Shown: in pieces, positions 54,601 to 64,000 of the stretch | Layout of the letters: every line of letters begins with the position of its first letter | Position numbering within the stretch: the first letter of the stretch is position 1 | Source: Aporrectodea caliginosa | Taxonomy: Eukaryota > Annelida > Clitellata > Crassiclitellata > Lumbricidae | DNA length: 64,000 nucleotides | NCBI GenBank assembly: GCA_020284085.1 | Contig: JACEVL010000277.1 | Coordinates: 1 to 64,000, forward strand | Direction of reading: 5' to 3' | Made by a program: the position numbers and the translations under genes | The notes under the pieces: model-generated | Databases searched by the model: none | What the model was told of the DNA's origin: nothing | What the model saw: only the letters and a program-made list of their open reading frames with translations

Positions 54601-56724
54601 TTTTTCTTATCGCATGCAACTCTGAAAGACACCAAAGTACTTGAGTACTACGTACCTAAAGGATGTATGGCAAGTATACGCAAGTCTGTTTTTGCAATGG
54701 CCAGTTAATGCGAGGTTGAGGTAAGAGAGGTAGGATTAGTTAGGAATCTGTGTCAGATTTGTGCGGATTATTACACGATGGTTCAGCGCATAATACTCTA
54801 AATAAACTTCAATCAGTAACGAGGTAATCGGTCTTTCACCATCGTTGTTTCGCAGGTGCTTGAGGTCTGTTTAATTTGATCGTGAGAGTTCCCTGCATGG
54901 TTGGGCGCGCTGCAGCTTAATTTTTTCTAAAGTTGTGCTTTCAGATTTCATGCTGTTCTCTAGCAATACATCTCTAACGCTATATATATATCACAATTTA
55001 CGATTTAGGTCATACCGAATGCCTATAGCGCTCACATGGATCCGAAATTCTGGAAAGATCCGGAGAACTTCAGACCAGAAAGATTCCTGGATGCAGGCAA
55101 CAAAATCATCGACAGTAAGAAAGTGATTGCATTTGGATTAGGTATGCTATGGAGAATCAATTTCAGTCTTAGATGCTAAGTGGATTTTAGGAGCCGTCCA
55201 CAAATGACGTCAAGCAATTTTGGCAGATTTTTACCCTCCCCTAGTCATACGTGATTACAAAAAGTGACATCTCCTCAAAATGACGTCTGAAAGGTTTTCC
55301 CTCGCCTAAAAGCCAAATTTTCACTTTGATAATGAAACATGATTGTTTCAAGTCACATTTATTGCCCTTGTAATAAGTATTTAATGTGAAGCTACGCTCT
55401 GATGTTTGTATTAGAAAGTCGTGTATCAAAGAGGAGGCGTTGGAAAGCTGAAATTATTCTACCATGAGATTAACTTGAAAATATTCATCGTCTAACCAAT
55501 TACTACAGACTTACAGAATGTTATATTAATATTCTTTGCATCTGTATTGCTGGTTAGATGATGTATATTTGCAAGTGAAAACTGGTTACTGTTAAAAAAT
55601 ACTCCACCTGACGAAGTATACTGGCAAATGTGAACATAATTTGAAACCATAGGTAGATAATTCATTACTAGCTCGTCAATCATTCATTTCAAGTCCCTGG
55701 ATTTTGACATCTAGTGATTGAAGACAAATTTATTCATTTAATATTGTTTTGAATAAAATCTCATGGTGACCATAATATAAATTTTTAAATAATCACAAAA
55801 TTATAATAATGGTGACCGTATATTATATTTAAATAGTCAGAAAATAAAGATGAAAATTTAATATTCAAAATTAGTGTCGTTACTGTTAAAATTAAATTTT
55901 AGTTAAATTGTTAAATATAGTTACCCAGACCTGATGTGAGGTCTCATTTCTTAAACCCCTCCCCTCATGTCAAATATCGTCACAAATTTCTGACCCCTCC
56001 TTTGGTGCGTTCCGTCATTAATTGACGAACCCTTACGGAAATAACAGTATGTTATTGTAATTTGACATTTATACAGCGCTACTGTTCCGATGGTACTGAC
56101 TCACTTACCCCAACTGCAGCATTATATTTCATTTCGGTTTGACACTAGACATATTGCAACTAGATATATCCATTTCAGCTTATTTTAACGCAATGTATTG
56201 TTATTATACTGAATATAGCCTCAAAAGTTGCAATAATTATCGACAATCCCTCAAACTGCCTATATACTATGAAAGTTATCCACCGTATGAAACGCTAGTG
56301 ATGAGAGTTTTTTCTTCGGACATTCTTTTTCCTCGCCGCCATGTTTAGCAATCTTTTTTTGAGTTCGCAAAAGAACGGAAGTGAAGCAGAAATCTCGAGA
56401 CATCTTTCTGCTTTGCATGGCGAAATTTGAATCCATGTCACTGGGTTCTATGTTGACAGTTCTGCAATAATGGGACTCCAATTGCTAATTTACCTTAATA
56501 AAATGTGATCTGCTTATTCTGCTGTAGGAAAGCGTTCTTGTTTGGGAGAGATTCTTGGTCGTCAGAGTACATTTCTCTTTCTCACAAGTCTCGTCCAGCG
56601 TTTCGATATCCGACCACCAGAGGGCCAAAAAACGATCATTGTGAAGGAACACAGCGCCATTACGACGGCCCCAAAACACTTCAAAGTTCGTCTGATCCCG
56701 CGAGTGAAACTAACTCGGGGCTGA
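51658..56724 (+). CDS. Cytochrome P450, CYP2-type, copy P5 (complete, five exons)
   Basis: Exons: 51658-51899, 52953-53074, 53870-54669, 55009-55141, 56528-56724; 1,494 nt, 497 residues, the usual length for microsomal P450s. A hydrophobic anchor at about residues 5-22 is followed by a basic stop-transfer (RRF) and a PPSLP hinge. The I-helix has FGSIETVS (Glu302-Thr303). The K-helix ExxR is 356-359, FRPERF is 409-414, and the heme loop FGLGKRSCLG has Cys437. The C-helix motif is Tyr132xxxHis136 rather than WxxxR. Intron 3 has a GC donor (ATG|GCAAGT at 54670). The ATG directly follows a splice acceptor, so a leader exon is likely. Predicted ER monooxygenase; substrate unknown. Confidence 0.93.
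52281..52853 (-). mobile_element. Short retroposed element with LINE C-terminal ORF
   Basis: The insertion has an 11-bp target duplication GTAATTAATCC (52270-52280 and 52854-52864). On the minus strand it starts with tandem CTCAAAGCCCTACCTGCACC-like repeats and ends in a (GAAA)n tail. The minus frame 52306-52701 reads RMPAKALHGEVEGTRSRGR and KRWIDNVLEDIEDRGWDL, the C-terminus typical of RTE-like LINE ORFs. The element is too short to carry an RT. It lies in intron 1 of P5. Confidence 0.78.
54670..56527 (+). other. Introns 3 and 4 of copy P5
   Basis: Intron 3 (54670-55008) begins GC and ends AG. Intron 4 (55142-56527) contains an extra AT-rich block at about 55195-56040 not seen in P1 or P3. 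It begins near GGAGCCGTCCACAAATGACGTCA and ends near GACGTTTG-like complement TGACGAACCC, so it may be another inserted element. No gene is seen. Confidence 0.5.
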
Positions 56725-57486
56725 CCACTGACAAAGATCACGAACCCACATCACATGACAATTAAATATACTCATCAGCTCTGACACAATCATGAGGCTC
56801 CAAAGCTTCTCAAACATTAAATAATTCTCGAACATTTCCATTCTAAACTATTTTCTTCGTAAGTGGCGTTTACTCGCTAAAATCTGACATTTATCAGTTC
56901 TCGGGTGGTGCCTGTCCCAATCCTGGATAATGAAGGAGGGCGCCGCCTATCATCTCCGTTGTGACGGAACGCTGCTTAACGCAAACTAACAGAAATTATA
57001 CAAAGATCGACTAGATAACATTCTTATTCTATTGCATTAAGTCTACATCAGTGGCCCTGGAGGGCAAAGGATACAGACAGAAGGCGCTATAAAAGTGCAT
57101 TTTATTAAATGAAAATGTGTGACACCATCAGAAACAGTGCTGGATGGATCCAGAGTTTAACAGAGTTTCATGACAACATAGGCCGTTGCTGCCGACAAAG
57201 ATTATTTTTTCGCATATTACAGCTGTTGCGTCACTTTGCATTACGCTCCAGGGCATTGCAACGTATCTATGCATATCTAATTCACTTAGCAATTACATTA
57301 AGTTACGTGAAATCAGTGGGTTCTAACTCCCACCTGGCACTCAGAACTGCATTGCAGGCCGTTATATTATCGGATGTCAACAACCCAGTTAAATTAATGA
57401 TCCTTTATAACTTAATAGACTCGAACATTAACAAAGTACGTACAAACTAAAAACAAGGCTGACAATACGCATGCACTTATGATTAA
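56725..57486. other. P5 3' flank
   Basis: The shared post-gene block is at 56790-57110 (TGGATAATGAAGGAGGGCG, AAGGCGCTATAAAAGTGC). The remainder leads into the tandem duplication. No gene is seen. Confidence 0.55.
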
Positions 57487-58129
57487 AGGGCATGCTAATG
57501 AAATGCTAAGTGTTAACACATAGCATATTTTGTCCCGGTGATGTGAATCCAAACTTTGATTACTGGTAGGCAGCAGGGGAGACCCGGTTTCAAACCATGC
57601 AGTCTCTAATTTACACGTGCAAGTCTTGGACCCATACACCTGTCACTTCAGTTTCTTCAGGTATCGAGTTCAGAATAATATACTTTGGACTACACGACAA
57701 CACTGACAAATTCGGTTGCACGCTTTGTATCGGGTTAAGTCTTGCGATGCGCTCAAAGGACACGTGTACTAAACCTTAAGCGTCGTCTATTATCGGCTAA
57801 TGGGCCACAACAGAAAAGTGGCGTCTCACATATGTTACCCCATAAACTCATGTGAGCTTAACTTTTACCCTGGACTCAACTGTGGAATACGAACGCTCAA
57901 CCTATGAGCTGGTCTAATAGTACTAAACAGAGGAATGCCAATCAATTGGCAGTTTGTCTCTGCACTCGGATTCAGTTAGTCAAGTGGTTTGCATGCCGAA
58001 CTGTCAATCAAGTGGTCGGGGTTACGTAACATAACATGCCATGACATAACTCGGTAAGGCTAGACACTGGTTTATACTTGTTTCTAATAAACTCAAAGTC
58101 TCAAAGTTCTGAAGACCTTAGCTAAACAT

Positions 58130-58316
58130 TTGTTTGTTGGCCGACGTAGACACGTGTGTGACATTAGCAGACTATTTTTAGGTTCAGGTTCGCTAACGAG
58201 CAAATCATTCGCTTGGAGAGCAAACTGCGTAGGCCTACTTAAGAGAAGGATCGCACACAAAACTAGGTCAGTGAAAACTTGCGAGTTAGATTGTGTGTTA
58301 AAATAGGTTTCTAAAG
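58130..58316 (+). promoter_or_regulatory. Putative non-coding leader exon region of P6
   Basis: Aligns with 9465-9639 upstream of P2 and ends in the same strong donor TCTAAAG|GTAAGC (GT at 58317). The acceptor AG at 58686-58687 abuts the exon-1 ATG. The same arrangement recurs in P7 (donor GT at about 61546). Confidence 0.45.
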
Positions 58317-58687
58317 GTAAGCTGTAGTGCAACTACTGATTATGCATGACTTGTAATGCTTCAATAGGGTTTCTCTAAAGCAATAAATATAAACTGGACA
58401 ATAGAGCTTTTGTTCCCTGAAAGCTTGTGGGTGTACCTTATGGCTTTTGGGATGCTGATCACTGTCAAATATTCTAAGCCAGTTGGAGTGATTTGAGAGT
58501 AGTTTCAATGGCAACACGATCTACAAGGTTCTGAGTAGCTTGAATGCAGTTTGTTTTTGTAGTTTCTATAATCCGGTGAAGTGATTTGCAGTTGTCTAGA
58601 TAAGCATGAACATGTACAGATTTAGCGTGCAGATTTTTTTAATGCTGGCGAAACCTCAGCAGTGAAAAGTATGTTTCTTTATCACAG

Positions 58688-58929
58688 ATGTTTGACGGAG
58701 GAGAGATTCAAGTATTTGCAGCATCCTTTACAGTCGTTGCTGCCTTGCTTTTCCTGCGTCGATTGAAGCAGAACGGAGTCAAAGATGACGGAAAGCGATA
58801 TCCACCATCGCTTCCAGTTCTACCATTTTTCGGCGCGATTCTTCGTGGTGGAATGACTGCGATTCCTGAACATTTCATGAGATCCGCGGAGAAATTGGGA
58901 CCTGTCTTCTCCTTTACAATCGGAAAGAG
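58688..58929 (+). pseudogene. Cytochrome P450 copy P6, exon 1 only
   Basis: 242 nt, open, with the anchor, hinge (PPSLP) and SAEKLGPVFSFTIGK segment, ending at a GT donor (58930). Intron-1 sequence follows as far as the AATAAATCCACTTGACCGTC word (about 60110-60130) that lies about 100 nt before exon 2 in the other copies. It then changes to unrelated sequence. No exon 2-5 follows before P7. The end reads AG|GT rather than CG|GT. A solitary first exon cannot make a P450. Confidence 0.82.
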
Positions 58930-60290
58930 GTATGGAAAACGAAGCTCATGTGCAATAGGCCTAGTGAAATTTGACGTAATCTTTATTCTTATTACGTTGA
59001 TTATCGTTTAATCACCGCATTCAGTCTTTTCATCATAACAGTCGTCATCATTTTCATCGTCGTAATCGCCATCGTCATATGCACCACCACCTCTTCCACC
59101 TCCACATCCACCACCAACAACCCCCAAGACCACCACCACAACAATGTAATTGTAATTTATAAACTCTATCACTCCTATGTCGGATGTAGGAGGCATGCAC
59201 AGATGGCGCAATGTATATACATTATACATGCATCTGCGTATGCATGTACCTGTAGGCGCTAGTACCCGACTGATTGATCGACTCACTCGAGTAAGTCATA
59301 TGCTTATCGACTGACTTACCGACTTGATATCGACTTCTAGGGTAAACAGTAACGCCTATTAGTTACCTAACAATATAACGCATTTTACAGCATACTCTAA
59401 TTCTGTACCGAACGTGCTGTCATTTCCGCGGACATTAGATTAGACCCATAATATTATGGGCTCTTTGCAGGTCCAATATTGAAATATGGGTTTTATATGG
59501 GCTCCACTCCACATGGGCAATTGGGCATGCTAACAGAGGACAGACCAATGACTGTGAAATGTCTCACCGGTAGCATAGATCGCCAAAATGGGCCCAAACA
59601 CCGGTTTTTTCCCAGCAGCGCAAATGGCCGCTTATTTCCCCAATTTCACAAATATTGTTATCAATATTCTTGACTTCATCTGTAGTTATACCGCTGTTCA
59701 AACACATTTAACGATACGCTAATCAAAATCAAAGGACTTGAATATTATTGACTATGAAAGAAGCGCGTGATGTCTGGTAGCGTGACAGAATCCGAGTTTT
59801 GGCAGCAAGAATGGCTAGTAAAGTAGTAAGTTGGTAGGCAGTAAGGTCGTAAGTAAATAACTGGTGATCTAATATCTACTGATCGTTAGGCTGTTAGTCT
59901 TTTGCTCTTTGACGTGTACCCTGTAAGCTAGTTTTGCCTCTCTCCTGCTGCTGATTTATTAAGTTAACAAAGTCGATAGCAGTCGATAGCTTAGCGACTG
60001 ATTGCTACGACGGCTACGGATGGCGGTGTCGCCGGGGTCTAGTGTGCGTGTATTATGTCTCTATAATTTATTTCTGTGGCTCAAAAGTGCGCTAAATAAT
60101 ACTTTGTAATAAATCCACTTGACCGTCATCATCACCATGGGCGTCGAGAGCCAAATCGGGCCCCGGGGCAGACATCCATCAGGGCCCCTCGTTTTTATTA
60201 TTAAGCCCAAGTCTGGTGTAAGCCTGAAAAACCGCTATCAAACTACATTTAACGAATAATAATAAGGGTAATAATAATAATAACAGGGCT

Positions 60291-60715
60291 TTTTTAGTGT
60301 GCAGTTCTGGCCACAGAAGCGGTGTCCATGTCCGCAGAATTCTTTGGGGCGCAAACTTAAATAGTTGCTCAGGGGACCAAGTATAGTCGCCAAACCGATC
60401 ACCACCGACGTTTACCCCATCGGCGCTGGTTACCTCGATCCTCTAAGTGCGGGATCCCAACATAAGAAAAAAAATTCATAGACATTCGAACATTTGTCAA
60501 AAACTAGTATGATAATTAAATTTTATATGACTGAAATCTGACCTATATTCTTGAAATAACAATTGCAATCGTCTGAAGACGTTCTTATTTTATCCATCTA
60601 GTTTAACTTTGCGGAAATCTTGCTTGCTTGAATGTTTGCTTGCTTGAATGCTTGCTTGCTTGCTAGTCACAGGCTAAATAGTCAAATCTTACGACGACCT
60701 AATTCGATCATTTAC
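60291..60715. other. Unique spacer between the two 2.8-kb units
   Basis: 425 bp with no counterpart in the duplication. It contains a (CTTG)n-rich stretch at about 60623-60664. No gene is seen. Confidence 0.7.
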
Positions 60716-63520
60716 AGGGCATGCTAATGAAATGCTAAGTGTTAACACATAGCATATTTTGTCCCGGTGATGTGAATCCAAACTTTGATTACTGGTAGGC
60801 AGCAGGGGAGACCCGGTTTCAAACCATGCAGTCTCTAATTTACACGTGCAAGTCTTGGACCCATACACCTGTCACTTCAGTTTCTTCAGGTATCGAGTTC
60901 AGAATAATATACTTTGGACTACACGACAACACTGACAAATTCGGTTGCACGCTTTGTATCGGGTTAAGTCTTGCGATGCGCTCAAAGGACACGTGTACTA
61001 AACCTTAAGCGTCGTCTATTATCGGCTAATGGGCCACAACAGAAAAGTGGCGTCTCACATATGTTACCCCATAAACTCATGTGAGCTTAACTTTTACCCT
61101 GGACTCAACTGTGGAATACGAACGCTCAACCTATGAGCTGGTCTAATAGTACTAAACAGAGGAATGCCAATCAATTGGCAGTTTGTCTCTGCACTCGGAT
61201 TCAGTTAGTCAAGTGGTTTGCATGCCGAACTGTCAATCAAGTGGTCGGGGTTACGTAACATAACATGCCATGACATAACTCGGTAAGGCTAGACACTGGT
61301 TTATACTTGTTTCTAATAAACTCAAAGTCTCAAAGTTCTGAAGACCTTAGCTAAACATTTGTTTGTTGGCCGACGTAGACACGTGTGTGACATTAGCAGA
61401 CTATTTTTAGGTTCAGGTTCGCTAACGAGCAAATCATTCGCTTGGAGAGCAAACTGCGTAGGCCTACTTAAGAGAAGGATCGCACACAAAACTAGGTCAG
61501 TGAAAACTTGCGAGTTAGATTGTGTGTTAAAATAGGTTTCTAAAGGTAAGCTGTAGTGCAACTACTGATTATGCATGACTTGTAATGCTTCAATAGGGTT
61601 TCTCTAAAGCAATAAATATAAACTGGACAATAGAGCTTTTGTTCCCTGAAAGCTTGTGGGTGTACCTTATGGCTTTTGGGATGCTGATCACTGTCAAATA
61701 TTCTAAGCCAGTTGGAGTGATTTGAGAGTAGTTTCAATGGCAACACGATCTACAAGGTTCTGAGTAGCTTGAATGCAGTTTGTTTTTTGTAGTTTCTATA
61801 ATCCGGTGAAGTGATTTGCAGTTGTCTAGATAAGCATGAACATGTACAGATTTAGCGTGCAGATTTTTTTAATGCTGGCGAAACCTCAGCAGTGAAAAGT
61901 ATGTTTCTTTATCACAGATGTTTGACGGAGGAGAGATTCAAGTATTTGCAGCATCCTTTACAGTCGTTGCTGCCTTGCTTTTCCTGCGTCGATTGAAGCA
62001 GAACGGAGTCAAAGATGACGGAAAGCGATATCCACCATCGCTTCCAGTTCTACCATTTTTCGGCGCGATTCTTCGTGGTGGAATGACTGCGATTCCTGAA
62101 CATTTCATGAGATCCGCGGAGAAATTGGGACCTGTCTTCTCCTTTACAATCGGAAAGAGGTATGGAAAACGAAGCTCATGTGCAATAGGCCTAGTGAAAT
62201 TTGACGTAATCTTTATTCTTATTACGTTGATTATCGTTTAATCACCGCATTCAGTCTTTTCATCATAACAGTCGTCATCATTTTCATCGTCGTAATCGCC
62301 ATCGTCATATGCACCACCACCTCTTCCACCTCCACATCCACCACCAACAACCCCCAAGACCACCACCACAACAATGTAATTGTAATTTATAAACTCTATC
62401 ACTCCTATGTCGGATGTAGGAGGCATGCACAGATGGCGCAATGTATATACATTATACATGCATCTGCGTATGCATGTACCTGTAGGCGCTAGTACCCGAC
62501 TGATTGATCGACTCACTCGAGTAAGTCATATGCTTATCGACTGACTTACCGACTTGATATCGACTTCTAGGGTAAACAGTAACGCCTATTAGTTACCTAA
62601 CAATATAACGCATTTTACAGCATACTCTAATTCTGTACCGAACGTGCTGTCATTTCCGCGGACATTAGATTAGACCCATAATATTATGGGCTCTTTGCAG
62701 GTCCAATATTGAAATATGGGTTTTATATGGGCTCCACTCCACATGGGCAATTGGGCATGCTAACAGAGGACAGACCAATGACTGTGAAATGTCTCACCGG
62801 TAGCATAGATCGCCAAAATGGGCCCAAACACCGGTTTTTTCCCAGCAGCGCAAATGGCCGCTTATTTCCCCAATTTCACAAATATTGTTATCAATATTCT
62901 TGACTTCATCTGTAGTTATACCGCTGTTCAAACACATTTAACGATACGCTAATCAAAATCAAAGGACTTGAATATTATTGACTATGAAAGAAGCGCGTGA
63001 TGTCTGGTAGCGTGACAGAATCCGAGTTTTGGCAGCAAGAATGGCTAGTAAAGTAGTAAGTTGGTAGGCAGTAAGGTCGTAAGTAAATAACTGGTGATCT
63101 AATATCTACTGATCGTTAGGCTGTTAGTCTTTTGCTCTTTGACGTGTACCCTGTAAGCTAGTTTTGCCTCTCTCCTGCTGCTGATTTATTAAGTTAACAA
63201 AGTCGATAGCAGTCGATAGCTTAGCGACTGATTGCTACGACGGCTACGGATGGCGGTGTCGCCGGGGTCTAGTGTGCGTGTATTATGTCTCTATAATTTA
63301 TTTCTGTGGCTCAAAAGTGCGCTAAATAATACTTTGTAATAAATCCACTTGACCGTCATCATCACCATGGGCGTCGAGAGCCAAATCGGGCCCCGGGGCA
63401 GACATCCATCAGGGCCCCTCGTTTTTATTATTAAGCCCAAGTCTGGTGTAAGCCTGAAAAACCGCTATCAAACTACATTTAACGAATAATAATAAGGGTA
63501 ATAATAATAATAACAGGGCT
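60716..63520 (+). repeat. 2.8-kb tandem duplication, unit 2
   Basis: Second copy of 57487-60290 in the same orientation. Beyond AACAGGGCTTT the two copies keep GTGTGCAGTTCT and then diverge completely. Confidence 0.93.
61918..62159 (+). pseudogene. Cytochrome P450 copy P7, exon 1 only
   Basis: Apparently identical to P6 exon 1. Intron 1 is truncated in the same way at about 63365. No exon 2 is found before the window ends at 64000, so a continuation beyond the edge is possible but unlikely, given the intron breakpoint shared with P6. Confidence 0.8.
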
Positions 63521-64000
63521 TTGTGTGCAGTTCTACACAAAAAGGGCAGTCCTAAATGAATTTGTGCAGCTGTAGAAGCATTTTTGTGCAGTTAAAACTA
63601 GTTTTAGAATGTTCATTGTCGTCCGATTTGGAATAGGCTAATTCACTATGGCTTTTTCAGGGTCGTTCTGTTCTAACAATTCCTGAATAATAGGTTAATA
63701 GTAAAAGTAAATGTGAAAATTAATTTTTTACAAGGACCATCTAAGACTCTAATTATAAAGAAATTTACAGAAATTTAATAGGGAAATGTGATTATTTGAA
63801 TGTGATAAATGATTTTTTAAATGACATTTATCGCATTATGATATCCAATTTCAAGAAGTGAGGATACGTCAATTGCTGTTTTGCATTGTCTAAATCAAGT
63901 AGGCCTACGTCAGCAACTCGCTCTGTAGCCTACCATGATCAACTCCACGTACATCTACTATCATAATTATTAGCAAGTAGCAACGATATTGTCAACTTGA
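63521..64000. other. Unassigned AT-rich end of window
   Basis: No gene or recognised repeat. The first bases (GTGTGCAGTTCTACACAAAAAG) resemble the start of the spacer at 60297 and may be the end of a mobile element. Confidence 0.45.

Larger units (their letters stand above)
57487..60290 (+). repeat. 2.8-kb tandem duplication, unit 1
   Basis: Near-identical to 60716-63520, at an offset of 3,229-3,230. By eye I found one single-base length difference in a T run (about 58555 versus 61785). The left edge falls in the AGGGCATGCTAATG spacer repeat. The right edge falls just after AACAGGGCTTT. It contains the P6 leader, exon 1 and most of intron 1. Confidence 0.93.

Overview
The window is animal (metazoan) nuclear DNA. 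Its genes are split by GT-AG introns with consistent phases. It carries a tRNA-derived SINE, several LINE fragments, hAT-like and mariner-like DNA transposons, an LTR retroelement and long CATA, AAT, GA, CA and ACT microsatellites. The element mix and the frequent short TAGGCCTAC-type words suggest a marine invertebrate, perhaps a deuterostome. That last step is a low-confidence guess.

The backbone is a head-to-tail plus-strand array of closely related cytochrome P450 genes of the CYP2 type. The five-exon plan is: exon 1 membrane anchor and proline hinge, exon 2 B-helix region, a large exon 3 from C-helix to beyond the K-helix, exon 4 with PERF, exon 5 with the heme-cysteine loop. I number seven copies. 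P1 (155-5075) has exons 2-5; exon 1 lies off the left edge. P2 (10009-12370) is a relic with a frameshifted exon 1 and an exon 2. P3 (30446-36174) has all five exons but a 2-nt frameshift in exon 3. P4 (45707-48425) has lost exons 3 and 4, yet the remaining exons stay in phase. P5 (51658-56724) is the only complete, open copy in view (497 codons). P6 and P7 (58688 and 61918) are lone, apparently identical first exons on a 2.8-kb tandem duplication. Introns and intergenic blocks align between copies, so the array arose by repeated duplication of a whole gene-plus-spacer unit.

Mobile DNA has filled the spacers and introns and dates them relative to one another. A 2.2-kb inverted-repeat element with a CCGG target duplication sits inside a LINE, which sits in the relic intron 4 of P2. 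A 9.7-kb Ty3/gypsy-type element (18410-28087) sits inside a second LINE and has LTRs that look identical by eye. It encodes Gag, then a single UAG followed by a potential hairpin, then Pol (protease, RT, RNase H, integrase; broken by one frameshift), then an envelope-like protein of the baculovirus-F/errantivirus type. A 4.3-kb hAT-like element (39057-43398) split a CATA/CGTA microsatellite and itself contains a deleted mariner. Smaller insertions with clear target duplications lie at 6971, 31295, 38210 and 52281.

Functionally the host genes are predicted endoplasmic-reticulum monooxygenases, perhaps for xenobiotic or lipid oxidation. Only P5, and P1 if its first exon exists, look able to make a standard P450. 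I saw no rRNA, CRISPR array or convincing free-standing tRNA gene.
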